Notes: generated by a model not told the origin, from the sequence alone. A DNA stretch of 64,000 bases from Bradyrhizobium sp. WSM3983 (GCF_000473045.1 NZ_AXAY01000011.1:124001-188000), one strand, 5' to 3'. Positions 1-8,661 are shown, counted from the first letter of the stretch. Translations and numbers: made by a program.

Positions 1-30
1 GCGGTTCATGCTTGAGCAGGGAAGTGAAAC

Positions 31-615
31 ATGAGCGCGATCATCCGCAAGATCGTCACCGTCGTCGAAGAGACGCAGATGGAGATGGGCCGTCAGGTCT
101 CGCCGCCGACACGGCGCGCCGCCGCGATCGCCGTGATCGAAAATCCCTTTGCCGGGAGATATGTCGAGGATCTCTCGCCGCTGATCGCAATCGGCGAGGA
201 GCTTGGCGAGCTGCTGTCGAAGCGCGCGGTGGCAGCGCTCGGCATCGATGGCGCGAAGGCGCAGAGCTACGGCAAGGCCGCGGCCGTCGGCGAGAACGGC
301 GAGCTGGAGCATGCCGCCGCGATCCTTCACCCGAAGATGGGTGCGCCGGTGCGCAAAGTGCTGAGCAAGGGTGCGGCGCTGATTCCGTCGTCGAAGAAGC
401 GCAGCGGTCCCGGCACGACGCTCGACATTCCGCTGGGACACAAGGATGCGGCCTTCGTGCGCAGTCATTTCGACGGCATGGAAGTGCAGATCAATGACGC
501 CCCGCGCGCCAACGAGATCATGGTCGCGGTCGCCGTCACCGACAGCGGCCGTCCTTTGCCGCGTGTGGGCGGGCTGACGGTCGCGGAGATCAAGGGCGAA
601 GACGGTTTGAAATAA
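31..615 (+). CDS. DUF1185 'amino acid synthesis' family protein
   Basis: A 194-residue protein that I recognise as the DUF1185 (amino acid synthesis) family. Its biochemical function is not established to my knowledge. It is soluble, with no signal peptide or membrane segment. Family-like stretches are ENPFAGRYVEDL near residue 40 and the C-terminal DSGRPLPRVGGL. The start at 31 follows an AGGGAAG ribosome site. The gene lies 78 bases ahead of a complete Liv-type ABC transporter on the same strand, so it probably belongs to that operon and acts on, or in response to, the imported compound. The operon may begin upstream of the window. Confidence 0.8.
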   Translation: MSAIIRKIVTVVEETQMEMGRQVSPPTRRAAAIAVIENPFAGRYVEDLSPLIAIGEELGELLSKRAVAALGIDGAKAQSYGKAAAVGENGELEHAAAILHPKMGAPVRKVLSKGAALIPSSKKRSGPGTTLDIPLGHKDAAFVRSHFDGMEVQINDAPRANEIMVAVAVTDSGRPLPRVGGLTVAEIKGEDGLK

Positions 616-693
616 CGGAAGGTTCGGAGGGGCGGGCACAGCTTCTCCGGCATGATCGTGGTCGAGAGATAAAGTTCAAAACTGGAGGTTGGG

Positions 694-1896
694 ATGCGAG
701 CAAGAAACTATTTCGTCGGCGCGGCCTTTGCGGTTCTGGCCGGCAGCATGGGCCATTCGGCCCTGGCGCAGGACATCAAGATCGGCGAGATCAACAGCTA
801 CTCGCTGCTGCCATCCTTCACCGAGCCCTATCGCAAGGGCTGGCAGCTCGCTGTCGAAGAGATCAACGCGGCCGGCGGCATCAACGGCAAGAAGCTCGTC
901 GTCATCTCCAAGGACGACGGGGGCAAGCCGGCTGATGCACAGACCGCGGCCAATGAGCTCGTGTCGAGCGAGGGCGTTGCGATGCTGACGGGCACGTTCC
1001 TGTCCAACATCGGTCTCGCCGTCAGCGACTTCGCCAACCAGAAGAAGGTGTTTTTCCTCGCGGCCGAGCCGCTGACGGACGCCGTGACCTGGTCGAAGGG
1101 CAACAAGTACACCTTCCGCCTGCGTCCCTCCAATTACATGCAGGCAGCGATGCTGGTGGAAGCCGCCAGCAAGCTGCCGGCAAAACGCTGGGCGACGATC
1201 GCGCCGAACTACGAATACGGCCAGTCGGCGGTCGCGGTGTTCAAGAAGCTGATGTCGGAGAAGCGTCCTGACATCCAGTGGGTCGACGAGCAGTGGCCGC
1301 CGCAGGGCAAGATCGATGCTGGCCCGGTGGTGCAGGCCGTGGCGCAGGCCAATCCGGAAGCCATTCTCAACGTCACCTTCGGCCCCGACCTCGTCAAGCT
1401 CGTGCGTGAGGGCAATACCCGTGGCCTGTTCAAGGGACGCGAGGTCGTCTCCTTCCTGACCGGCGAGCCCGAATATCTCGATCCGCTCAAGGACGAGACG
1501 CCCGAGGGCTGGATCGTCACCGGCTATCCCTGGTACTCGATCAAGACGCCCGAGCATGACGCGTTCCTGAAGGCCTATCAGGCCAAGTACAACGACTATC
1601 CGCGCCTCGGCTCGATCGTCGGCTACCAGACCATCAAGGCGGCTGCCGCCATCCTGGCCAAGGCCGGCTCGACCGACACCGACAAGATGATCGCAGCGGC
1701 TGAAGGCATCTCCATGCCGTCGCCGTTCGGCGAGATCACCTTCCGCAAGATCGATCACCAGTCGACCCTTGGCGCCTTCGTCGGCAAGACTGCGCAGAAG
1801 GACGGTAAGGGCGTGATGGTGGACGCCACCTACAAGAAGGGCTCGGACTATCTGCCTGGTGATGCCGAAGTCGAGAAGCTGCGGCCGAAGGATTGA
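694..1896 (+). CDS. Liv-type ABC transporter substrate-binding protein
   Basis: Periplasmic binding protein of the branched-chain amino acid (Peripla_BP_6) class, 400 residues. A Sec signal peptide ends about residue 26 (SALAQ), followed by the family-typical opening DIKIGEINSYS and the NGKKLVVISKDDGGKP strand-turn region near residue 65. The start at 694 is preceded by a strong GGAGG. It heads the transporter genes at 2057-5435. Proteins of this class often bind aromatic acids or amides rather than leucine, so the ligand is unknown. The adjacent DUF1185 and enamidase-like genes make a heterocyclic or amide substrate plausible, which is inference. Confidence 0.9.
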   Translation: MRARNYFVGAAFAVLAGSMGHSALAQDIKIGEINSYSLLPSFTEPYRKGWQLAVEEINAAGGINGKKLVVISKDDGGKPADAQTAANELVSSEGVAMLTGTFLSNIGLAVSDFANQKKVFFLAAEPLTDAVTWSKGNKYTFRLRPSNYMQAAMLVEAASKLPAKRWATIAPNYEYGQSAVAVFKKLMSEKRPDIQWVDEQWPPQGKIDAGPVVQAVAQANPEAILNVTFGPDLVKLVREGNTRGLFKGREVVSFLTGEPEYLDPLKDETPEGWIVTGYPWYSIKTPEHDAFLKAYQAKYNDYPRLGSIVGYQTIKAAAAILAKAGSTDTDKMIAAAEGISMPSPFGEITFRKIDHQSTLGAFVGKTAQKDGKGVMVDATYKKGSDYLPGDAEVEKLRPKD

Positions 1897-1918
1897 TCTA
1901 GCTCCACCCTCCGCAGCC

Positions 1919-2033
1919 GTAGGGTGGGTTAGCCGAAGGCGTAACCCATCACTTCGGTGCCACACGAAAAAGGGATGGTGGGTTACGCCGGGCGAACTGC
2001 GCTCCGCGCAGTCGCTGGGCTAACCCACCCTAC
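1919..2033. repeat. Palindromic intergenic repeat with 15-bp terminal inverted repeats
   Basis: The two ends are exact inverted copies (GTAGGGTGGGTTAGC at 1919-1933 against its complement at 2019-2033). A second inner pair (GGCGTAACCCATC against GATGGTGGGTTACGCC) makes a long imperfect hairpin. It separates the binding protein from the permease inside the transport operon. Related elements lie at 5914-6004 and 55809-55901. I read it as a dispersed REP-like repeat; an RNA-stability role between differently expressed operon genes is possible but not shown. Confidence 0.85.
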
Positions 2034-2056
2034 GACCTCACTTAACCGGACCGCCA

Positions 2057-3946
2057 ATGGCCTTTTACGTCGTACAGTTTCTGACCGGTCTCGCCAGCGC
2101 AGCGTCGCTGTTTCTGGTGGCCTCGGGCCTGTCGATCATCTTTGGCGTGACACGGATCGTGAATTTCGCGCATGGCGCCTTCTACATGATCGGCGCCTAT
2201 ATCGCCTTCACGCTGACCGAGCGCTTCTCCGGCGCGTTCGGCTTCTGGGGCGGGGTGGTCGTGGCCGCGCTGGCTGTCGCGCTGATCGGCGTCCTCGTCG
2301 AGATGGTGCTGCTCCGCCGCATCTACCACGCGCCCGAGCTGTTCCAGCTGCTCGGCACCTTCGGTCTCACGCTGATGGTCGAGGACCTCGTGGTGCTGAT
2401 CTGGGGGCCCGACGATCTCGTCGGCCGCCGCGCGCCGGGCTTCAAGGGTGCAGTCGATTTCTTCGGCCAGAATATCCCGAGCTATGATCTGTTCCTGATT
2501 GCGCTGGGCCCGATCGTGCTTGGCATTCTCTGGCTGCTGTTCCAGCGCACGCGCTGGGGCGTGCTGGTGCGCGCGGCGACGCAGGATCGCGATATGGTCG
2601 CGGCACTCGGCGTCAATCAGAAATGGCTGTTCACATCAGTGTTCGCCGTCGGCGTCTTCCTGGCTGCGTTGGGCGGTGCGCTCCAGATCCCACGCGATGC
2701 CGTGCATCACGCCATGGACCTGCGCATCATCGTCGAGGTCTTCGTCGTGGTCGTGATCGGCGGCCTCGGCAGCATCGTCGGCGCCTTCGTCGCGGCCGTG
2801 CTGGTCTCGGAACTGAACGCCTTCGGCATCCTGATCTTTCCGAAGATTTCCATCATCCTGGTCTTCCTGGTGATGGCAGTGGTGCTGATCGTCCGGCCCT
2901 GGGGCCTGTTCGGCAAGCCGGAAGCGGCCGCGCGCAAGACGCCGGGCCTCACGGTCAATCCCTGGCGCCCGCTGACGTCGAACGAGCGGCTGGCGGCGCT
3001 CGCGGCACTCGTCGTCGCGGCAATACTGCCCCTGTTCGCCGGCAATTACGCGCTGACCGTAGGCTCCGAGATCGCGATCTTCGTGATCTTCGCCGTCAGC
3101 CTGCACTTCCTGATGTCGGTCGGCGGGCTGGCGTCGTTCGGCCACGCCGCCTATTTCGGCCTTGGCGCCTACGGCGTCGCGTTCCTCGCCAAGATGGCGG
3201 GGCTGCCGATGATCGTCTGCCTGTTGCTCGGGCCGCTGCTCGGCTGCATGGGCGCCGCCGTGTTCGGCTTCTTTGCCGTGCAGCTTTCTGGCGTCTACTT
3301 TGCAATGTTGACGCTCGCCTTCGCGCAAATCGTGTGGTCGATCGCGTTCCAGTGGGTGAGCGTGACCGGCGGTGACAACGGCATTTTGGGCGTCTGGCCC
3401 GCGAGCTGGGCCGCGAGCCCGTCGCATTTCTATTGGCTTGCGCTCGGTGTCGCGGCGCTCGTGACGATTGCGCTGCGGGTGATGGTGTTCTCGCCGTTTG
3501 GCTATGCGCTCCGCGCCACGCGTGACTCGCTGCTGCGCAGTGAGGCGGTCGGCATCAACGCCAAGCGCATCCAGTGGACGGCGTTCGTGATCGCGGGCAC
3601 CACCGCCGGCATCGGCGGCGCGCTGTTCGCCTATCTCAAGGGCAGCGTCTTCCCGGATAATCTCGGCATCTCGCTCTCTGTCGATGCGCTGGTCATGGTG
3701 CTGCTCGGCGGCGTCGAGACGGTATCGGGCGGGGTGATTGGCGCGATCGTCTACAAGGCCCTCAACATCTGGCTGGTCAGCCAGACCGATCTGTCAAAAC
3801 TCGTGCTCGGCGGCTTCATCGTGCTGATCGTCGTCGTCTTCCCCAAGGGCATCGTCGGCATGCTGGAGGTGCTGGCGCAGCGCCGCAGGAAGTCCTCGCC
3901 GCCGGGATCGTCCCTGCTGGCCAAGCCGATCGAGTCCGCCGAATGA
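2057..3946 (+). CDS. Fused LivH-LivM type ABC transporter permease
   Basis: A single 629-residue membrane protein that carries both permeases of a Liv-type importer. Residues 1 to about 290 are LivH-like (IFGVTRIVNFAHGAFYMIGAY near residue 30, GGLGSIVGAFVAA near 235). Residues about 320 to 610 are LivM-like (GGLASFGHAAYFGLGAYGV near 355, GGVETVSGGVIGA near 555). Each half has the usual set of hydrophobic helices, joined by a hydrophilic linker around 290-310. Most Liv systems keep these as two genes. It overlaps the next ATPase gene by four bases (ATGA), indicating translational coupling. Confidence 0.92.
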   Translation: MAFYVVQFLTGLASAASLFLVASGLSIIFGVTRIVNFAHGAFYMIGAYIAFTLTERFSGAFGFWGGVVVAALAVALIGVLVEMVLLRRIYHAPELFQLLGTFGLTLMVEDLVVLIWGPDDLVGRRAPGFKGAVDFFGQNIPSYDLFLIALGPIVLGILWLLFQRTRWGVLVRAATQDRDMVAALGVNQKWLFTSVFAVGVFLAALGGALQIPRDAVHHAMDLRIIVEVFVVVVIGGLGSIVGAFVAAVLVSELNAFGILIFPKISIILVFLVMAVVLIVRPWGLFGKPEAAARKTPGLTVNPWRPLTSNERLAALAALVVAAILPLFAGNYALTVGSEIAIFVIFAVSLHFLMSVGGLASFGHAAYFGLGAYGVAFLAKMAGLPMIVCLLLGPLLGCMGAAVFGFFAVQLSGVYFAMLTLAFAQIVWSIAFQWVSVTGGDNGILGVWPASWAASPSHFYWLALGVAALVTIALRVMVFSPFGYALRATRDSLLRSEAVGINAKRIQWTAFVIAGTTAGIGGALFAYLKGSVFPDNLGISLSVDALVMVLLGGVETVSGGVIGAIVYKALNIWLVSQTDLSKLVLGGFIVLIVVVFPKGIVGMLEVLAQRRRKSSPPGSSLLAKPIESAE

Positions 3947-4734
3947 GCGTCGCACCCCCACTTCTCGCGGTCGAAGGCCTGACCAAATCCTATGGCGGCA
4001 TTCATGCCGTGCGCGGCGTCTCGTTCTCGCTGCGCGCCGGCGAGATCCTGGCACTGATCGGCCCGAACGGCGCGGGCAAGAGCACCTGCTTCGACATGCT
4101 CAACGGCCAGAACCGGCCTGATACCGGCCATGTTCGTCTGCTCGGCGAGGAGACCACGGGCAAGAAGCCGCGCGACATCTGGCGCATGGGCGTCGGACGC
4201 ACCTTCCAGATCACGGCGACCTTCGCGACCATGACGGTGCGCGAGAATGTGCAGGTCGCGCTGATCTCGCATGGCAAGCAGCTGTTCAATCTCTGGGGCT
4301 CGGCGCCGAATGTCGACCGCGGCGAGGCGGCCCGGCTGCTCGAACTCGTCGGCATGGGCGGCTACGCCGATCGTCCCTGCGGCGAGCTTGCCTATGGCGA
4401 CCTCAAGCGGCTCGAGCTCGCCGTCGCGCTCGCCAACGAGCCAAAGCTGTTGCTGATGGACGAGCCGACCGCCGGCATGGCGCCGCGCGAACGCGTCGAG
4501 CTGATGCGGCTCACCGCCCAAATCGCGCGGGAGAAATCGATCGGCGTGCTCTTCACCGAGCACGACATGGACGTGGTGTTCGAGCATGCCGACCGCATCA
4601 TCGTGCTCAACCGCGGTACCCTGATCGCCGAGGGTTCGCCGGCCGAGGTGCGCGGCAATCCGCAGGTCCAGGCGATCTATCTCGGCGAGGGACTCCTCTA
4701 CGATGCCGGGCATCGCGAGGGAGCCTCGGCATGA
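3943..4734 (+). CDS. Liv-type ABC transporter ATP-binding protein (LivG class)
   Basis: ATPase subunit of 263 residues. Walker A GPNGAGKST lies near residue 42, Walker B LLLMDEPTAGMAP near 170, and an H-loop TEHDMDVVF near 205. The usual LSGGQ signature is degenerate (AYGDLKRLELA), as is common in LivG-class subunits. The C-terminal extension (NPQVQAIYLGEGL) is typical of LivG. Start and stop both overlap the neighbours by ATGA, so it is co-translated with the fused permease and the LivF-class ATPase. Confidence 0.92.
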   Translation: MSVAPPLLAVEGLTKSYGGIHAVRGVSFSLRAGEILALIGPNGAGKSTCFDMLNGQNRPDTGHVRLLGEETTGKKPRDIWRMGVGRTFQITATFATMTVRENVQVALISHGKQLFNLWGSAPNVDRGEAARLLELVGMGGYADRPCGELAYGDLKRLELAVALANEPKLLLMDEPTAGMAPRERVELMRLTAQIAREKSIGVLFTEHDMDVVFEHADRIIVLNRGTLIAEGSPAEVRGNPQVQAIYLGEGLLYDAGHREGASA

Positions 4735-5435
4735 AGCTCACGGTGCAGGACCTCAACAGCCATTACGGCCCGGCGCACATCCTGTTCGACATCGGCTTCG
4801 AGGTCGGCGAGGGCGAGGTGGTGGCGTTGCTCGGACGCAATGGCGCCGGCAAGTCGACCACGTTCCGCTCGATCGTAGGCCTCGTCGCGCAACGAACCGG
4901 CCGCATCACGTTCGAGGGCAAGGATGTCTCGGTGCGACCGACGCATGAGATCGTGCGCGAGGGGCTCGGCTATGTGCCGGAAGAGCGGCGCATCTTCACG
5001 GACCTGACGGTGGAAGAGAATCTCGAGGTCGGCCGCCAGCCGAAGCGTCCGAATGCGCCATACTGGACGCGCGAAAAGCTGTTCACGCTGTTTCCGAATC
5101 TCGGCGAGATGAAGGGCCGTCCGGGCGGCCGCATGAGTGGCGGCGAGCAGCAGATGCTGACCATCGCGCGCACGCTGATGGGCAATCCGTCGCTGGTGCT
5201 GCTGGACGAGCCCTCGGAAGGCCTGTCGCCAAAAATCGTGGAGCAGATGGTCGATGCCATCCTGACCATGAAGAAGGAGGGCGTCAGCATCGTCGTCTCC
5301 GAGCAGAATTTGCACTTTGCGCGGCTGATCTCCGATCGCGCCTATATCATCGAGCGCGGCCGTATCTGCTTTGGTGGCACCATGGCCGAGCTCGACGCGC
5401 GTCCGGATATCCGCGACGCGCATCTGTCGTTGTAA
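4731..5435 (+). CDS. Liv-type ABC transporter ATP-binding protein (LivF class)
   Basis: Second ATPase of the importer, 234 residues. Walker A GRNGAGKST is near residue 38, the signature MSGGEQQML near 137, Walker B LVLLDEPSEGLSP near 157, and the H-loop region is replaced by SEQN, as in LivF proteins. It pairs with the preceding LivG-class subunit to power the fused permease. It is shorter than LivG, as expected. A MarR-family gene starts 13 bases after its stop and is probably the last gene of the operon. Confidence 0.92.
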   Translation: MKLTVQDLNSHYGPAHILFDIGFEVGEGEVVALLGRNGAGKSTTFRSIVGLVAQRTGRITFEGKDVSVRPTHEIVREGLGYVPEERRIFTDLTVEENLEVGRQPKRPNAPYWTREKLFTLFPNLGEMKGRPGGRMSGGEQQMLTIARTLMGNPSLVLLDEPSEGLSPKIVEQMVDAILTMKKEGVSIVVSEQNLHFARLISDRAYIIERGRICFGGTMAELDARPDIRDAHLSL

Positions 5436-5448
5436 GGGGCGGGCAGGA

Positions 5449-5904
5449 ATGGCAAGAAGCGTTACGGCGAAAAAGAGCGTCAAGCAGGGAAGGCCGCCTT
5501 ACGTGCTCGACGAGCAGGTCGGCTTCATCCTGCGCCAGGTCTGGCAGCGCCACAGCTCGATCTTCTCCCGCGATATCGGCACCAATCTGACGCCGACGCA
5601 GTGGGCGGCGCTGTCAAAGCTCGCCGAGACAGGGCCGTGCTCGCAGAACCAGCTCGGGCGGCTGACGGCGATGGATGTCGCCACCATCAAGGGCGTGATC
5701 GATCGCCTGACGGCGCGCGGCCTGACGGAGACGAGCCAGGATCCCGAGGACGGCCGGCGGCTGCTGGTGAGCCTGACGCGCGCCGGTCAGCAGCTTGCGG
5801 AAAAGCTCGCGCCCAACGCGATTGCGATCACCCGCGAGACGCTGGCCCCGCTCGATGCCAAAGAGCGCGAACTGCTGATGGCACTGTTGAACAAGTTAAG
5901 GTGA
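5449..5904 (+). CDS. MarR-family transcriptional regulator
   Basis: A 151-residue winged-helix regulator. The family layout is visible: LTPTQWAALSKLAE (helix 2), NQLGRLTAMDVATIKGVIDRLTARGL (recognition helix), then the wing DPEDGRRLLVSLTRAG. I start it at ATG 5449, just after the LivF stop and a GGGCAGG site, rather than at an upstream in-frame ATG inside livF. It is the last gene of the transporter operon and converges on the enamidase gene. A palindrome at 7292-7309 between enamidase and ferredoxin reductase is a candidate target. Confidence 0.88.
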   Translation: MARSVTAKKSVKQGRPPYVLDEQVGFILRQVWQRHSSIFSRDIGTNLTPTQWAALSKLAETGPCSQNQLGRLTAMDVATIKGVIDRLTARGLTETSQDPEDGRRLLVSLTRAGQQLAEKLAPNAIAITRETLAPLDAKERELLMALLNKLR

Positions 5905-5913
5905 AGTCAGTCT

Positions 5914-6004
5914 CGCAGGGTGGGCAAAGGCGCGAAGCGCCGTGCCCGCCATCTTTGCGGCTTGAGGAAGAACGGTGGGCACGCTTCGCTTTGCCCACCC
6001 TACG
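5914..6004. repeat. Palindromic repeat between convergent genes
   Basis: The left arm, around CAGGGTGGGCAAAG and GTGCCCGCC, and the right arm, around GGTGGGCACGC and CTTTGCCCACCCTACG, form a long imperfect hairpin. The outer GGTGGG/CCCACC motif resembles the elements at 1919-2033 and 55809-55901. It fills the whole gap between the MarR gene and the convergent amidohydrolase and could stop transcription from both sides, although it lacks a T-run. Confidence 0.8.
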
Positions 6005-6019
6005 GCACTCTTCCGTGGC

Positions 6020-7216
6020 TCACTTCGCCACCACCTCCGGCACCCTGCCGGCCGGCGGCGTATTGCGGCTGCGTTGCGTGCGCACGATGCCGTCGATGAT
6101 GGTCATGCCGATGCCGGGGAGGTCGCCGAGCTGGACGCTCTCCAGAATGTTCTTGCCGGGCGAGTGCTGCGCCTTGTCCATGATGACGAAATCGGCGGAG
6201 CGGCCGACCTCGATCAGGCCGCAATCGAGCTGACGCATCCGCGCGGTGTTGCCGGTGGCAAGACAGAACGCGATCTCGGCCGGCAAATCGCCGAGCGAGG
6301 ACAGCATCGAGACCATGCGAAGAATGCCGAGCGGCTGCACGCCGGAGCCGGCGGGCGCGTCGGTGCCGAGGATGACGCGATGCAGATCGCCCATCTCGCG
6401 CGCGGTGCGCAGCGTGTAGAGCGCCGAGCGCTCATTGCCGTTGTGAACGAGCTCCAAGCCGCGCTTGCAGCCCTCGCAGATACAGCGGATCTGATCGTCG
6501 GGCAGGGCGGTGTGGCCGCCGTTGATGTGTCCGACCACGTCGGTGTCGGCCTCCAGCACCACGTCCTTGTCGATCAGGCCGGAGCCTGGGATCGAGGGGC
6601 CGCCGGTGTGGATGGTGCTCTGGATGCCGTATTTGCGGGCCCAGCCGACCATCTTTCGCGCAGTCGGGCCGTCCTTGACGCCGCCAAGGCCGACTTCGCC
6701 GAGCAGCTTGACGCCGGCTGCGGCCAGCTCCTTGAAATCCTCCTCGACCATCTCGCATTCGATCACGGGCGCGCCGGCGTGAACCTTCACGCCGCCGGGC
6801 CGCAAATTCCAGAATGCGCGCTGGGCGAAGATCGCCATGGCTTTCAGCCCGACGACGTCGCGGGGCCGACCCGGCATGTGAACTTCACCGGCGGAGATCA
6901 TGGTGGTGACGCCGCCATGCAGATTGCTGTCGATCCAGCCGATCTGGTTCTGGCGCGGCGTCCAGTCGCCCGCGACCGGGTGGACGTGGCTGTCGATCAG
7001 GCCCGGCACGACCGTGGTGCCGTTGGCCTCGACGATCGTGGTCGCGTCGTCCGTGTTGAGGTCCTTGAAACGGCCGATCGCGGTGATCTTGCCGTTCTCG
7101 GCGACGATGGTGTCGCCATCCAGGATCGGCTTTTCCATCGCGCCGGACAGGATCAGGCCGATATTGCGGATCACGAGCTTCGAAGGTCCGGTGGCCTGGG
7201 GTGCGTCATGCGCCAT
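6020..7216 (-). CDS. ena: Enamidase-like amidohydrolase
   Basis: A 398-residue metal-dependent hydrolase of the amidohydrolase superfamily. From memory it resembles enamidase of the nicotinate fermentation pathway of Eubacterium barkeri along its whole length: IRNIGLILSG near the start, DSHVHP (metal site), HGGVTTMISAGEVHMPGRP near 105, GEVGLGG, HINGGHTALP, GTDAPAGSG and a closing SRNTPPAGR. The known enzyme opens the enamide ring of 6-oxo-1,4,5,6-tetrahydronicotinate to 2-formylglutarate with ammonia release. No other nicotinate-fermentation gene is visible here, so the true substrate may be a different cyclic enamide. It converges on the Liv/MarR operon. Confidence 0.8.
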   Translation of the reverse strand: MAHDAPQATGPSKLVIRNIGLILSGAMEKPILDGDTIVAENGKITAIGRFKDLNTDDATTIVEANGTTVVPGLIDSHVHPVAGDWTPRQNQIGWIDSNLHGGVTTMISAGEVHMPGRPRDVVGLKAMAIFAQRAFWNLRPGGVKVHAGAPVIECEMVEEDFKELAAAGVKLLGEVGLGGVKDGPTARKMVGWARKYGIQSTIHTGGPSIPGSGLIDKDVVLEADTDVVGHINGGHTALPDDQIRCICEGCKRGLELVHNGNERSALYTLRTAREMGDLHRVILGTDAPAGSGVQPLGILRMVSMLSSLGDLPAEIAFCLATGNTARMRQLDCGLIEVGRSADFVIMDKAQHSPGKNILESVQLGDLPGIGMTIIDGIVRTQRSRNTPPAGRVPEVVAK

Positions 7217-7291
7217 GGAAGGGGCTCCTCATTCCTAACTGCAACGCTTTCGATCTTGGGCAGCCTTGACCGCGGGATCAAGCAGGATTAT

Positions 7292-7309
7292 TCATTAGTA
7301 TACGAATGA
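7292..7309. promoter_or_regulatory. Candidate operator palindrome between ena and fpr
   Basis: TCATTAGTATACGAATGA is an 18-base palindrome with a single mismatched pair. It lies about 75 bases upstream of the enamidase start (minus strand) and 67 bases upstream of the ferredoxin reductase start (plus strand). Size and symmetry fit a MarR- or GntR-type dimer site; the nearest regulator is the MarR protein at 5449-5904. That pairing is inferred from proximity only. Confidence 0.5.
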
Positions 7310-7375
7310 TCGTGTACAAACGACGCATAGCTGCCCCGCCTCGAAAACCGCATAGACGCGACACGGATAGGTGAG

Positions 7376-8149
7376 ATGAGCAATTTCAATCAGGAAAGCG
7401 TTTTGAGCGTCCACCACTGGACCGACACGCTGTTCTCCTTCAAGACCACCCGCAGCCCGACCTTCCGTTTCCGCAACGGCGAGTTCACCATGATCGGGCT
7501 CAAGGTCGGCGAGAAGCCGCTGCTGCGGGCCTACAGCGTCGCCAGCGCCAATTACGAGGACACCCTCGAATTCTTCTCGATCAAGGTGCCGGACGGCCCG
7601 CTGACCTCGCGGCTCCAGCACCTGAAGGAAGGCGACGAGATCATCGTCAGCCGCAAGGCCACCGGCACGCTGGTGATCGACAATCTGGAAGAGGGCCGCA
7701 ACCTCTACCTCATCGGCACCGGCACGGGCCTTGCGCCCTTCCTGAGCGTGATCAAGGACCCCGAGACCTACGAGCGGTTCGAGAAGGTCGTGCTGCTGCA
7801 CGGCTGCCGGCACGTGAAGGAGCTCGCCTATGGCGAGATGATCACCGAGCACCTGCCGAAGGACGAGATGCTCGGCGAGTACATCAGCAACCAGCTGGTT
7901 TACTACCCGACCGTGACCCGCGATCCCTTCCGCAATCGCGGCCGCATCACCGACCTCATCACCTCGGGCAAGCTGTTCGACGATATCGGCCTGCCGGGGC
8001 TGGAAGCGGCCCATGACCGCGTCATGATCTGCGGCAGCCCGGCGCTGGTTGCTGACACGCGTTCGCTCCTGGGCGAGCGCGGCTTTGTCGAAGGCAATCA
8101 CGGCGAGCCGGCCCAGTTCGTGGTCGAGAAGGCCTTCGCGGAGCGTTAA
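7376..8149 (+). CDS. fpr: Ferredoxin--NADP+ reductase
   Basis: A 257-residue flavoprotein that transfers electrons between NADPH and ferredoxin or flavodoxin. The FAD site RAYSVAS is near residue 50, the NADP-binding GTGTGLAPFLSVI near 118, and the tail FVEGNHGEPAQFVVEKAF matches bacterial subclass FPRs (short form, about 257 residues), where the terminal region stacks on FAD. The start at 7376 follows a GGTGAG site. It may supply electrons to the P450 at 8662, though the two are not in an evident operon. FPRs are usually single housekeeping genes. Confidence 0.93.
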   Translation: MSNFNQESVLSVHHWTDTLFSFKTTRSPTFRFRNGEFTMIGLKVGEKPLLRAYSVASANYEDTLEFFSIKVPDGPLTSRLQHLKEGDEIIVSRKATGTLVIDNLEEGRNLYLIGTGTGLAPFLSVIKDPETYERFEKVVLLHGCRHVKELAYGEMITEHLPKDEMLGEYISNQLVYYPTVTRDPFRNRGRITDLITSGKLFDDIGLPGLEAAHDRVMICGSPALVADTRSLLGERGFVEGNHGEPAQFVVEKAFAER

Positions 8150-8243
8150 GCCCGGAATAGACCGTATTTTCGCCACCGCGGGGGCGTTGCGGCGACGATT
8201 CGGCGCTTGATACACTATGGGAGCGAATCAGCGGAGTTCCCAC

Positions 8244-8570
8244 ATGGTTGCGGACAGCGACAGCAACATCGCCTGGCACCGGGTTCAGTTGAAGAAGAAC
8301 CGCGCCGAGTTGAAGGCGCTCGAGACTGCGCGCTTCACGATGGGCGAGATCGCGTCCTCGAAGCGCGACGGCCAGACCCAGAAGACGATCGCGGACTTCA
8401 AGCGCAAGATCGCGCAGTCCGAACGTGCCATCGCCGACCACGACAAGCGCACGCGCCGGCCACTCGGCACCGACATGCAGAGCCTGAGCAACGGCAGCTG
8501 GAGCCACTGGGACGCCTATACCAACCAGCAGCAGCGCAAGGCTGGTCCGCGCTCACCGGGACGGGGTTAG
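8244..8570 (+). CDS. Small hydrophilic hypothetical protein
   Basis: About 108 residues, rich in Lys, Arg and Gln. A likely coiled-coil helix spans residues 10-70 (repeated KKNRAELKAL and FKRKIAQSERAI patterns). No signal peptide, membrane segment or recognisable domain is seen. I prefer the ATG at 8244, which has CGGAG eight bases upstream, over the in-frame ATG at 8217. It sits alone between fpr and the P450. Function unknown. Confidence 0.65.
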   Translation: MVADSDSNIAWHRVQLKKNRAELKALETARFTMGEIASSKRDGQTQKTIADFKRKIAQSERAIADHDKRTRRPLGTDMQSLSNGSWSHWDAYTNQQQRKAGPRSPGRG

Positions 8571-8661
8571 TTCCGCCGCACGCGAGGGCTGGTTCCGGCC
8601 CTTGCGCCTGCGGCGTCGTTCACCATCTCGTTGAGGCGCCACCAACCGGTCCGGTGATCCC

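Noticed and set aside
676..1965. Long open frame antisense to the binding protein gene
   Set aside because: Leu/Arg/Asp/His-rich shadow of a well-recognised gene; typical antisense open frame in GC-rich DNA, no ribosome site, no family.
2636..3427. Minus-strand open frame inside the fused permease
   Set aside because: Composition (runs of Asp, His, Gln) is what antisense reading of membrane-protein codons gives; the plus-strand gene is certain.
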